Below are positions 43,586 to 52,268 of a stretch of 53,961 nt of DNA, one piece after another. The position numbers were made by a program, and so were the translations under genes. The first letter of the stretch is position 1, and every line of letters starts with the position of its first letter. A model generated the notes under the pieces. That model saw only the letters and a program-made list of their open reading frames with translations. It had not been told where the DNA came from and did no database searches. The stretch comes from SIG607 sp045601805 (GTDB taxonomy: Bacteria; Bacillota; Clostridia; Oscillospirales; Acutalibacteraceae): positions 1 through 53,961 of the forward strand of contig JAZSAJ010000003.1 in assembly GCA_045601805.1 (NCBI GenBank), given 5' to 3'.

Positions 43586-44727
43586 TGACAAAAGAGTTAA
43601 TTATTCTTGGCTCAACCGGTTCTATAGGTACACAGGCGTTAGAGGTAGCCAAACAGCATAACATTAAAGTTACGGCTTTGGCAGCAGGCAGCAATATTGA
43701 TTTGCTTGAAAAACAGGCGCGTGAATTTTTACCCAATATTGTTAGCGTTGCAAATGAAGATGCCGCTAAAAAACTTCGCCTTAATTTAGCCGATACAAAC
43801 ATAAAAGTTGTTGGAGGCAATGATAGTGTTAAAGAACTTGTGCGCCATAAAGGTGATACAGTTTTAAATGCTATTGTTGGTATTGCAGGTTTAAGCGCTT
43901 CACTTGAAACAGCAAAATGCGGTAAAACACTTGCGCTTGCAAATAAGGAGTCATTAGTAACGGGCGGTAATCTTTTAACAAAAGCAATTAAAGATAATAA
44001 TGCGGTTATGTATCCCGTTGACAGCGAACATTCGGCAATTTTTCAGTCGCTCCAAGGTGTGCCAAACGGCTCACTGTCCCGTATTTTGCTCACCGCTTCG
44101 GGCGGTCCGTTTTTTGGTAAAACGCGTGAAGAATTAAAAAATGTTACGGTTGAGCAAACTTTAAAACACCCTAATTGGTCAATGGGTCAAAAAATTACGG
44201 TTGATTCGGCAACACTAATGAATAAGGGCTTAGAAGTTATTGAGGCAGTTCACCTTTTTGGTGTTACTGCAAACGAAATAGATGTTGTTGTTCAGCGTGA
44301 AAGCATTATTCATTCGGGGGTAGAACTAACCGACGGCGCATTAATTGTTCAAATGGGAGTTCCCGATATGAAACTCCCCATTGCTTATGCACTAACTTAC
44401 CCGAACAGATACCCGTGCAGCGAGCGTCTTAATTTGGCGCAAATAGGGAAACTTACATTTTTTGAACCCGATACCGATACTTTTAAATGTTTAAAGGTTT
44501 GTATAAATGCAATAAACAAAGGTGGTTTGAAACCCTGTGCGGCAAACGGCGCAAACGAAGAAGCAGTACGGTTATTTTTAAACCGTGAAATTTCGTTTTT
44601 GCAAATTGGCGATTTGGTTGAAGCGGCAACAAATGCACAAGAAGATGTATTAAATTATACTTTAACTGATGTTTATAATTGTGATAAACGCGCAAGGGAA
44701 TTTGTACTTGCAAACTATAAAAAATAG
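43585..44727 (+). CDS. dxr: 1-deoxy-D-xylulose-5-phosphate reductoisomerase
   Basis: Dxr makes MEP in the non-mevalonate isoprenoid pathway. The N-terminal NADPH-binding GSTGSIGTQAL motif, LANKESLVTGG, PVDSEHSAIFQ (metal-binding Asp and Glu) and the substrate-binding SMGQKITVDSATLMNKGLE are all visible. The 380-residue length is normal. AGAGGT precedes the ATG. It lies upstream of ispG, another MEP-pathway gene, with rseP in between. Confidence 0.97.
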   Translation: MTKELIILGSTGSIGTQALEVAKQHNIKVTALAAGSNIDLLEKQAREFLPNIVSVANEDAAKKLRLNLADTNIKVVGGNDSVKELVRHKGDTVLNAIVGIAGLSASLETAKCGKTLALANKESLVTGGNLLTKAIKDNNAVMYPVDSEHSAIFQSLQGVPNGSLSRILLTASGGPFFGKTREELKNVTVEQTLKHPNWSMGQKITVDSATLMNKGLEVIEAVHLFGVTANEIDVVVQRESIIHSGVELTDGALIVQMGVPDMKLPIAYALTYPNRYPCSERLNLAQIGKLTFFEPDTDTFKCLKVCINAINKGGLKPCAANGANEEAVRLFLNREISFLQIGDLVEAATNAQEDVLNYTLTDVYNCDKRAREFVLANYKK

Positions 44728-44738
44728 ATTTTCACGGA

Positions 44739-45797
44739 GTGATTTATATTTCTGCTGTCCTTAATTTTTTAAATAACCTTTGGCCATATCTTGTGGCAGT
44801 AATTGTGTTTTTGGTGCTTATTGTAATTCACGAATTCGGCCATTTTATTGCTGCAAAACTTTTTGGGGTTAAGGTAAATGAATTTGCCGTTGGTTTTGGC
44901 CCAAAACTTTTTTCAAAACAAGGCAAAGAAACTCTTTATAGGTTTAATCTTGTGCCTTTTGGCGGTTATTGTGCCATGGAAGGCGAAGACGAAACAAGCC
45001 AAGATAAACGCGCTTTTTGCAATCAAAAGGCGTGGAAACGACTTATAATTACCGCTGCAGGCGCAATTTTTAACCTGCTTTTAGGACTTTTGCTTGTGGC
45101 AATTATACTTTCTTCAAACAAAATGTTCACAACTAATATTGTTGCACAGTTTGATGAAAATGCCATAAGCCAGCAAAGCGGTTTAGCGGTAAACGATGAA
45201 ATTATTGAAATTGACGGCAGAAAAATTTATAGTTATATGGACCTTTCTTATGCCTTTACAGCGGTTGATGATGGTAAGTTAGATATTTTGGTTAAGCGTG
45301 ACGGCAAAAAAGTTTTACTAAAAGACGTAACCTTTAATACCGAAACGGTTGACGGAATTTCTTATGTTGACCTTGATTTTAAGGTTTACGGACAAAAGAA
45401 AACGCTTGGCAGTTTTATTAGCCACACCTTTAAAACAACATTTTCGTATTGCAGGGTTGTGTGGTTTTCGCTTGTTGATTTAATAAGCGGAAAATACGGC
45501 ATAAGTGCTGTTTCGGGCCCTGTGGGCGTTACTGCAACAATTGGCAGTGCCGCAAAGGAAAGTCTTTTAAATTTGTTGCCAATTATGGCGCTTATAACGG
45601 TTAATTTGGGTGTGTTTAATCTTTTGCCAGTGCCTGCGCTTGACGGTGGCAGAATTTTCTTTATATTTGTGGAAATGATTATACGCAAACCTATACCTAA
45701 AAAGTTTGAGGGTATTGTGCATGGTGTTGGTCTTGCGCTTTTGCTTTTAATTATGCTTTTGATAACCTTTAAAGATATAATTGCTTTATTTGCGTGA
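44739..45797 (+). CDS. rseP: RIP metalloprotease RseP (site-2 protease family)
   Basis: This intramembrane zinc protease cleaves anti-sigma factors and signal-peptide remnants. The first membrane helix holds the HEFGH zinc motif, and NLLPVPALDGGRIF in the last third holds the Asp ligand. A single PDZ domain lies at about 125-205. Four membrane helices are predicted. The length is 350-352 residues. The start is unclear: GTG at 44739 overlaps the only good ribosome site (GGAG at 44736-44739), while an in-frame ATT at 44748 is eight bases after it. It lies between dxr and ispG in the operon. Confidence 0.92.
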   Translation: MIYISAVLNFLNNLWPYLVAVIVFLVLIVIHEFGHFIAAKLFGVKVNEFAVGFGPKLFSKQGKETLYRFNLVPFGGYCAMEGEDETSQDKRAFCNQKAWKRLIITAAGAIFNLLLGLLLVAIILSSNKMFTTNIVAQFDENAISQQSGLAVNDEIIEIDGRKIYSYMDLSYAFTAVDDGKLDILVKRDGKKVLLKDVTFNTETVDGISYVDLDFKVYGQKKTLGSFISHTFKTTFSYCRVVWFSLVDLISGKYGISAVSGPVGVTATIGSAAKESLLNLLPIMALITVNLGVFNLLPVPALDGGRIFFIFVEMIIRKPIPKKFEGIVHGVGLALLLLIMLLITFKDIIALFA

Positions 45798-45805
45798 GGT
45801 AAATT

Positions 45806-46858
45806 ATGATAAATAAAGAAACAAAAACGGTAAATGTTGGCGGTGTTTTGCTTGGCGGTAACAACCAAATAAGCATTCAGTCTATGCTTAATGTTATTGC
45901 AACCGATATTAAGGGAAATGTTGAACAGGCAAAAAGGTTAAAAACCGCAGGGTGCGATATTTTGCGTGTTGCTATACCCGATAAAAATGCTGTCCGTTTA
46001 ATAGAAGCAATAAAAAGCGAAGTGGATATTCCGCTTGTTGCCGATATTCACTTTGATTACCGTTTAGCCCTTGAAAGTGTAGCGGCAGGCATTGATAAAA
46101 TTAGAATTAACCCCGGCAATATTGGGGACGAGGGCAAGGTTAAACTTGTGGCAGATGCTTGTCGCCAAAAAAATATTCCAATAAGAATTGGTGTTAATTC
46201 GGGCTCGCTTGAAAAAAATATTCTTGCTAAATACGGTCGCGTTACAGCAGAGGCGTTAGTTGACAGCGGACTTTACCATATTTCGCTTTTAGAAAAATTT
46301 GATTTTAGTGATATTGTTTTGTCACTAAAATCTTCTAATGTTCAAATGATGTATGATGCTTATGTTAAGGCATACGAAGTATGTAATTACCCTTTGCATT
46401 TGGGCGTAACCGAGGCAGGTACTTATAATGCAGGTTTAATTAAATCTGCCGCAGGTATTGGCGGACTTTTGCTTCGCGGAATTGGCTCAACAATTCGTGT
46501 TTCGCTTACCGATGACCCCGTTAAAGAGGTTTATTGCGCCAAAGATTTGCTTAAATCGTTGGGTTTAAGAAATGGAGGGGTGAATTTTGTTTCTTGCCCA
46601 ACTTGCGGAAGAACCCAAATTGATTTAATTGGCCTTGCAAATAAAATTGAAGAAAAATTTAAAAACCTTAATAAAGATATAACTGTTGCAGTTATGGGTT
46701 GTGTTGTTAACGGCCCCGGCGAAGCGCGTGAAGCCGATATTGGTATTGCTGGCGGAAACGGCTGTGGCGTTTTATTTAAAAAAGGCGAAATTATTAAAAA
46801 GAATATACCCGAAGTAGATTTAATTAGTGCTTTGGAAAAGGAAATAGAAAGTTTATAA
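45806..46858 (+). CDS. ispG: 4-hydroxy-3-methylbut-2-enyl-diphosphate synthase
   Basis: IspG reduces MEcPP to HMBPP in the MEP pathway with a 4Fe-4S cluster. Cluster Cys residues lie in SCPTCGR and MGCVVNGPGEA. The N-terminal TIM-barrel has ISIQSMLN and PLVADIHFDYRLA. The 350-residue bacterial short form is normal. GAGGTAA precedes the ATG. The electron donor is probably ferredoxin or flavodoxin. It is followed by polC nine bases later. Confidence 0.96.
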   Translation: MINKETKTVNVGGVLLGGNNQISIQSMLNVIATDIKGNVEQAKRLKTAGCDILRVAIPDKNAVRLIEAIKSEVDIPLVADIHFDYRLALESVAAGIDKIRINPGNIGDEGKVKLVADACRQKNIPIRIGVNSGSLEKNILAKYGRVTAEALVDSGLYHISLLEKFDFSDIVLSLKSSNVQMMYDAYVKAYEVCNYPLHLGVTEAGTYNAGLIKSAAGIGGLLLRGIGSTIRVSLTDDPVKEVYCAKDLLKSLGLRNGGVNFVSCPTCGRTQIDLIGLANKIEEKFKNLNKDITVAVMGCVVNGPGEAREADIGIAGGNGCGVLFKKGEIIKKNIPEVDLISALEKEIESL

Positions 46859-46867
46859 GGTGAATTT

Positions 46868-49800
46868 ATGTTGGCAAAATTTTGTGATGTGTTTTCTGAT
46901 GTATTAACACTTCAGTTGCAAAACGCGTATAGCGGTACTGTTTTAGAAGCGTGTAATATAGATACCGAAAACCGCGCCATTTATGTTGAAATTAAATCAG
47001 AAACATACATAAATAAACAACATTGTGATGCTTTAGTCGGTTGTTTAAAAAGCAATTTAAAACTTAAAACAGTTGATGTGAAATATAATTATCCTTCCGC
47101 TTGTTTTTGCAAACAGGCGTGTATTGATATTGTTGAAAAACTGTGTTATAAACTTTCCTTTATTAATGGTTTTTTGGTTGGCGCTGATTATAGTTTAAAC
47201 AATGATGTTTTTACAATAACCTTAAAAAATGGCGGTTTTGATGTTATAGAAAACGCTGGGTTTGCTTTGGAGTTCAAAAAAGAGGTTTTAGCAATATTTG
47301 AAAAAGAAGTTTCGGTAAAATTTAACGGCACTTTGGTTGCCGAAGAACTACCGCCTGTTGAAGAACCTCCTGCTTTTGAAAACGATTATCCGTTACCCGA
47401 ACCCATAGACGAGCCGGTTTACGAAGAACCCATAGAAAAAGCGGTTTATGTTAGCGAGGATTTGCCCGAAATTTTAAGCGATGTTACCTTGTTTTACGGT
47501 AAAAGTATAGACGGCAAAAAAACACCGCTTAATATGTTGGAAAAGCCAACCGAAACAGGACAAAAGGTTTTGGTTTCGGGTTGGGGCGAAGTGTTTGGTT
47601 ACGAAGAAAAGAATATAAATACCAAGCGCGGTGCTAAGGTTGTTGTTAGTTTTTGTTTAAGCGACGGCACCGATTCTATTTTCGCCAAAATGTTTATGGA
47701 CCCCGAAAAAATGGAAACCATTAAAAAGGTTAAAAACGGGGCAGTAATTGTTTTTAGCGGTACATATTCGTTTGATAATTTTATTCACGATTATGTTCTT
47801 GAGCCGAAATCTATGGCAACTGCCGTTAAAAAGAAAAAAACCGACAACGCAAATGAAAAAAGGGTAGAACTTCATTGCCATACAAATATGTCTATGAAAG
47901 ATGCTGTTTGCAGTGCCGAAAGCGTTATAAACAAAGCTTACGAATACGGCCACAAAGCAATAGCAATTACCGACCACGGTGTTGTTCAATCTTATCCTGC
48001 AGCGGCTTCTGCTGTTGGGAAAATTCAAAAAAATGGCGGCGATTTTAAACTTATTTATGGTGTTGAAGCATATTTTATAGATGATACAAAAGGTGAAACA
48101 GATATTACAAAACTTCAGCGTTACCATCAAATTATTCTTGTTAAAAACCTTGTTGGTCTTAAAAATTTGTATACACTTGTTTCAAAGGCGCATGTTGACG
48201 ATTATTATAAACGACCTCTTACAAGAAAAAGCGAACTTATAAAACACCGCGAGGGTTTAATTATTGGCAGTGCTTGTGAAGCAGGTGAACTTTATACTGC
48301 TATTGTTGACGGTAAAAGCGAAGATGATATTTTAGAAATTGCCAAGTTTTATGATTACTTGGAAATACAGCCGATTTCCAATAATCAGTTTATGGTTAGA
48401 GATTCGGGTAAACCCGATAAGGTTAATAAAAAAGGTGTTGTTACACCAAACCGTTTTAAGCATGTTACAAGTGAAGAAGTTATTAAAGATTTTAACCGCA
48501 AAGTAGTTCAGATTGCCGACAAATTAAATCTTCCTGTTGTTGCAACGGGTGATGTTCACTTTTTAAATGAAGAAGATGCAATAATTAGAAAAATTTTAAT
48601 GGCGGCGCAGGGATTTTCTGATTTTGACCATCAGGCATCGTTGTTTTTAAAAACAACCGACGAAATGTTAAAGGAATTTGAATATTTCGGCGAGCGCGCA
48701 AAAGAATTTGTTGTTGATAACCCCAATAAAATTGCCGATATGGTTGATGGAAGTGTTATTCCTGTTCCAAAGGGAAATTATCCGCCCGTAATTGAGGGTT
48801 CCGACGAGTTGCTTCGTAAAACTTGTTGGGATAGGGCAATGAATACATACGGTTATAACGGCGTAATTCCCGATATTGTTAAAGACCGCCTTGCAACCGA
48901 ACTTGACGGTGTAATAACGAACGGTTATTCAATTATGTATGTTTCGGCACAAAAACTTGTGTCTTATAGCGAAGAAAACGGTTATTTGGTTGGTTCGCGT
49001 GGTAGCGTTGGCTCGTCGTTTGTGGCAACAATGGCAGGTGTTTCCGAAGTTAACCCACTTCCGCCGCACTATTACTGTCCTAAATGTAAATTTAGCGAAT
49101 TTTTTAGCAGTAAAGATGTTGGTTCGGGGTTTGACTTGCCCGAAAAGAACTGCCCTAAATGCGGTACCCCATATAAACGCGACGGGCACGATATACCTTT
49201 TGCAACTTTCCTTGGTTTTAAGGGCGATAAAGTGCCCGATATTGACCTTAATTTTTCAGATGAATTCCAAACCGAAGTACAAAAATACACCGAAAAAATG
49301 TTTGGACGCGAAAATGTGTTTAAGGCGGGTACAATTTCTACTATTGCCGAAAAAACTGCTTTTGGTTTTGTAAAGGCATATTGCGAAGAAAAGGGAATAA
49401 CCTTAAGCCAAGCCGAAATTAACAGATTGGCTAAACTTGTTGAAGGTTCAAAAATTAAAGCCACAACAGGTCAGCACCCTGCAGGTATGGTTATTGTTCC
49501 AAGGGATAAATCAATATACGATTTTTGCCCAATTCAGCACCCGGCAGACGACCCGAATTCAGATATTCTTACAACCCATTTTGATTTCCATTCAATTCAC
49601 GATACAATTTTAAAACTTGATGAACTTGGACATGTTGTGCCAACTACCTATAAGTACCTTGAAGAATACAGCGGTATTAAGGTTACCGATATTTCTATGA
49701 GCGACCCAAAGGTGTATAGTTTGTTTACATCAACCGAAGCGCTTGGCGTTACACCCGAAGAAATATTTTCTCAAACCGGTACCTATTGTGTGCCCGAATT

Positions 49801-50686
49801 TGGCACCAACTTTGTAATGGGTATGCTTGTTGACTGTAAACCAAAATGTTTTTCCGATTTGTTGCAGGTTTCTGGGCTTTCACACGGAACGGATGTTTGG
49901 CTTGGTAACGCAAAAGACCTTATTGACAGCGGTACTTGCACCATTGCTAATGTAATAGGAACGCGTGATAACATTATGGTTTATTTAATTAACCAAGGTA
50001 TGGAAAACGGCAGAGCGTTTAAAATTACCGAAACTGTTCGTAAAGGTTTAATTGCCAAAGGCGCTGTTTCAAAAGAAGACTGGGAAGCAATGGAAAACGA
50101 TATGCGTGCGGTTGGTGTGCCGGAATGGTATATAGCATCTTGCAAAAAGATTAAATATATGTTCCCAAAAGCACACGCGGCTGCTTATGTTATTTCGGCG
50201 CTTCGTTTGGCTTGGTACAAAGTTTATAAACCGCTTGAATTTTACTGCGCTTACTTTACAGCAAGACCCGAAGATGTTGAAGTTGATATTATTACAAAGG
50301 GCAGGGGCGCCGTTGTAAGTGCTATTAACAGTATTAAGCAAAAGGGCAAAGAAGCTTCGGCAAAAGAACTTTCGGTTTTAGATAACCTTTATATTTTTAA
50401 TGAAATGCTTGCTCGCGGTATTGAAATTTTGCCTGTTGACTTAAATAAATCACACGCCGTTAAATATGTTCCCGAAAGCGGTAAAATGCGTTTACCGTTC
50501 GGTGCTATTTCCGGTATGGGCGATAAAGCGGCATTTGCTGTTTATGAAACTGCACAAAAAGGTAATTACATTTCTAAAGAAGACTTCCAAATGGAAGCCG
50601 GTGTAACAAAAGCGGTAATGCAGTCACTTAATGATTTAGGCGTTTTAGATGCTATACCTGATACAAATCAGATGTCAATGTTTTAG
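46868..50686 (+). CDS. polC: DNA polymerase III PolC-type, lacking the exonuclease insertion
   Basis: PolC is the replicative polymerase of low-GC Gram-positive bacteria. An N-terminal region (1-215) and an OB fold (about 220-320) precede a PHP domain that starts at VELHCHTNMS (His336, His338). The metal ligands of PHP appear complete: Asp345, His370, Glu400, His420, Cys470, Asp562 and His564. Usually a DEDD exonuclease of about 170-190 residues is inserted between the Glu and the next His; here only about 20 residues separate them. The rest is intact: zinc-finger CPKC...CPKCGTP near 738-770, GSRGSVGSS at 709 and the catalytic PDIDLNFS (Asp791, Asp793). Length is 1272, against about 1430-1440 for usual PolC. 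AAGGTGA precedes the ATG. Confidence 0.94.
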   Translation: MLAKFCDVFSDVLTLQLQNAYSGTVLEACNIDTENRAIYVEIKSETYINKQHCDALVGCLKSNLKLKTVDVKYNYPSACFCKQACIDIVEKLCYKLSFINGFLVGADYSLNNDVFTITLKNGGFDVIENAGFALEFKKEVLAIFEKEVSVKFNGTLVAEELPPVEEPPAFENDYPLPEPIDEPVYEEPIEKAVYVSEDLPEILSDVTLFYGKSIDGKKTPLNMLEKPTETGQKVLVSGWGEVFGYEEKNINTKRGAKVVVSFCLSDGTDSIFAKMFMDPEKMETIKKVKNGAVIVFSGTYSFDNFIHDYVLEPKSMATAVKKKKTDNANEKRVELHCHTNMSMKDAVCSAESVINKAYEYGHKAIAITDHGVVQSYPAAASAVGKIQKNGGDFKLIYGVEAYFIDDTKGETDITKLQRYHQIILVKNLVGLKNLYTLVSKAHVDDYYKRPLTRKSELIKHREGLIIGSACEAGELYTAIVDGKSEDDILEIAKFYDYLEIQPISNNQFMVRDSGKPDKVNKKGVVTPNRFKHVTSEEVIKDFNRKVVQIADKLNLPVVATGDVHFLNEEDAIIRKILMAAQGFSDFDHQASLFLKTTDEMLKEFEYFGERAKEFVVDNPNKIADMVDGSVIPVPKGNYPPVIEGSDELLRKTCWDRAMNTYGYNGVIPDIVKDRLATELDGVITNGYSIMYVSAQKLVSYSEENGYLVGSRGSVGSSFVATMAGVSEVNPLPPHYYCPKCKFSEFFSSKDVGSGFDLPEKNCPKCGTPYKRDGHDIPFATFLGFKGDKVPDIDLNFSDEFQTEVQKYTEKMFGRENVFKAGTISTIAEKTAFGFVKAYCEEKGITLSQAEINRLAKLVEGSKIKATTGQHPAGMVIVPRDKSIYDFCPIQHPADDPNSDILTTHFDFHSIHDTILKLDELGHVVPTTYKYLEEYSGIKVTDISMSDPKVYSLFTSTEALGVTPEEIFSQTGTYCVPEFGTNFVMGMLVDCKPKCFSDLLQVSGLSHGTDVWLGNAKDLIDSGTCTIANVIGTRDNIMVYLINQGMENGRAFKITETVRKGLIAKGAVSKEDWEAMENDMRAVGVPEWYIASCKKIKYMFPKAHAAAYVISALRLAWYKVYKPLEFYCAYFTARPEDVEVDIITKGRGAVVSAINSIKQKGKEASAKELSVLDNLYIFNEMLARGIEILPVDLNKSHAVKYVPESGKMRLPFGAISGMGDKAAFAVYETAQKGNYISKEDFQMEAGVTKAVMQSLNDLGVLDAIPDTNQMSMF

Positions 50687-50726
50687 CCATTTTTGTGTAA
50701 AATGTTAATATTTTTTAAAAACCTTA

Positions 50727-50791
50727 AAAAAAGGTTGCAATTTTGTAACTATTTGTTATAATAAGATAGTAACAATTTTGTAACCTTTTTT
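50727..50791 (+). promoter_or_regulatory. Palindromic promoter/terminator element between polC and the M23 gene
   Basis: Outer arms AAAAAAGGTTGCAA (50727-50740) and TTGTAACCTTTTTT (50778-50791) form a 14-base stem with one G-T pair, and the trailing T-run suggests a terminator for polC. A second nested pair, TTGTAACTAT and ATAGTAACAA, flanks the centre. Two direct copies of CAATTTTGTAAC occur inside. A promoter TTGCAA (50735-50740), 16-base gap, TATAAT (50757-50762) overlaps this element and can drive the downstream gene. Confidence 0.6.
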
Positions 50792-50817
50792 ATTTTTACC
50801 TGAAAGGATATGTTTTT

Positions 50818-52173
50818 TTGAAGAATATATTGGCTTTTTTCAAAAATATTTATAATATAACGGTTAAAGCAATTTGCACTGCGGCAAAAGCCACGGCAAA
50901 TTTTTTTGTTGCTTGCTTTAAACTTGTTTTAAACTTCTTTAATAATGTAAAAATATTTTTGATTGGTTTTTTTAATACCCATAAAGAAAATATGCGCAAA
51001 TACATAATTGCAGCTTTTAGTGTTTTTATGGCGGTTACATTAACTATTGTTTGTCTTTCGGTTGGCGTAACACTTGCTTACGATGTTGTTTATAACGGCA
51101 AAAAAATTGCAACCGTTCGCACTATTAAAGATTATAATAATGCACTTTCTTTATCGCAAAAATTTGTTATGTGTAACAGTATTAAAGATTACACACTTAA
51201 TCCCGAATTTTTGCTTACCTTTACGGTTGAAGATAACCTTACTAAAACCGATGAATTAGCGCAAACCATTATTAATGAAACCGATGCAATTGTTCTTGCC
51301 GATTCGGTTTACATTGGCGGTGAACATTTCGGCAGTTTTTTTGAACAAGACGAAATTGACGAATTCATTAATACTGAACTTAACAAATATAACCCCGAAG
51401 AGGGCGAAGTAAAAACTGAATTCCAAACACCGGTAGAAGTTAAAAAGGAATTTTATCCTAAGGCAGTTTGCAAAGATAAACAAGTTTTATATAATAAACT
51501 TGCGGAAATTCCTGTCAAAACTACTGTTGTATTAAGAAAACAATCGGAAATTAAGTACGCTGTTGAATCAAAAAAATCTGACACTCGTTTTGTTGGCGAA
51601 GTTGTTAGGGTTGTAAATGGTGAAATGGGCTTGGAAGAAACCGTTACACATTCGGTTTACATTAACGGAAAACTTGTTAGTTCTGAAGTTGTTGAAAAAA
51701 ATGTTTTAAAAGAACCAATTACCGAAGTAACTATTATTGGTACATTACCAAGACAGCTTGACCCCGAAACCTCTTCACAGGTAAATTCGCTTGGCCTTAT
51801 TTTTCCTTTGCAAAAAATTAATGGTCCTTCACAAGTTGTAACTTCTTGGTGGGGCGATGGCAGAGGACATAAAGCAATTGATATTGCATCACCTTATGGT
51901 ACACCAATTTATGCTGCCCAAAGCGGTACGGTTGTTGAATCGCGTTATGTTTCAAGTTACGGTAATTATATAGTTATAGACCATGGCAACGGTTGGAAAA
52001 CCTGCTACGCACATGCAAGTAAGCGTTATGCAAAGGTGGGAGATTATGTTGTGCAAGGTCAGGTAATAGGCGCAGTTGGCTCAACCGGTCAGTCAACGGG
52101 CAACCATTTGCACTTTGAGGTGCGTAAAAATAATGTTAAAATTGACCCTGCACCGTTCCTTGGATATTATTAA
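50818..52173 (+). CDS. Membrane-anchored G5/M23 peptidase
   Basis: This 451-residue envelope protein has one membrane segment at about 62-87. The extracellular part includes a G5 domain at about 250-305 (VVRVVNGEMGLEETVTHSVYINGKLV) and a C-terminal M23 metallopeptidase (about 335-451). M23 zinc-ligand motifs are present: GHKAIDIA (His and Asp), ACYAHAS-like segment and GNHLHFEV. M23 enzymes cleave peptidoglycan peptide bridges; the G5 domain may bind peptidoglycan or sugars. The start is TTG at 50818, eight bases after AAAGGA. It has its own promoter and a terminator behind it. Confidence 0.92.
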   Translation: MKNILAFFKNIYNITVKAICTAAKATANFFVACFKLVLNFFNNVKIFLIGFFNTHKENMRKYIIAAFSVFMAVTLTIVCLSVGVTLAYDVVYNGKKIATVRTIKDYNNALSLSQKFVMCNSIKDYTLNPEFLLTFTVEDNLTKTDELAQTIINETDAIVLADSVYIGGEHFGSFFEQDEIDEFINTELNKYNPEEGEVKTEFQTPVEVKKEFYPKAVCKDKQVLYNKLAEIPVKTTVVLRKQSEIKYAVESKKSDTRFVGEVVRVVNGEMGLEETVTHSVYINGKLVSSEVVEKNVLKEPITEVTIIGTLPRQLDPETSSQVNSLGLIFPLQKINGPSQVVTSWWGDGRGHKAIDIASPYGTPIYAAQSGTVVESRYVSSYGNYIVIDHGNGWKTCYAHASKRYAKVGDYVVQGQVIGAVGSTGQSTGNHLHFEVRKNNVKIDPAPFLGYY

Positions 52174-52177
52174 AATA

Positions 52178-52208
52178 AAAACCGACTTTTCAGTCGGGTT
52201 TATTTTTT
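52178..52208 (+). terminator. Terminator after the G5/M23 gene
   Basis: ACCGACT (52181-52187) and AGTCGGGT (52192-52199) form a stem with an A-run before and a T-run after. Confidence 0.85.
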
Positions 52209-52268
52209 TGTTGTAAAATGAATTAAATTGTGTTATTATATATTAAAAATTTTTTAAGGAGAATAATG

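Noticed and set aside
45386..45868. Minus-strand open frame (160 codons) across the rseP-ispG junction
   Set aside because: It is antisense to two well-supported genes and carries no recognisable motif.
48080..48120. Frameshift or sequencing error as the reason for the short PolC
   Set aside because: The reading frame is continuous through the junction and both flanking PHP motifs are intact, so a clean absence of the domain is more likely than an error.
47657..48130. Minus-strand open frame (157 codons) opposite polC, over the missing-exonuclease junction
   Set aside because: It is a shadow of polC; its sequence is rich in Phe/Asn/Cys and has no domain or start signal.
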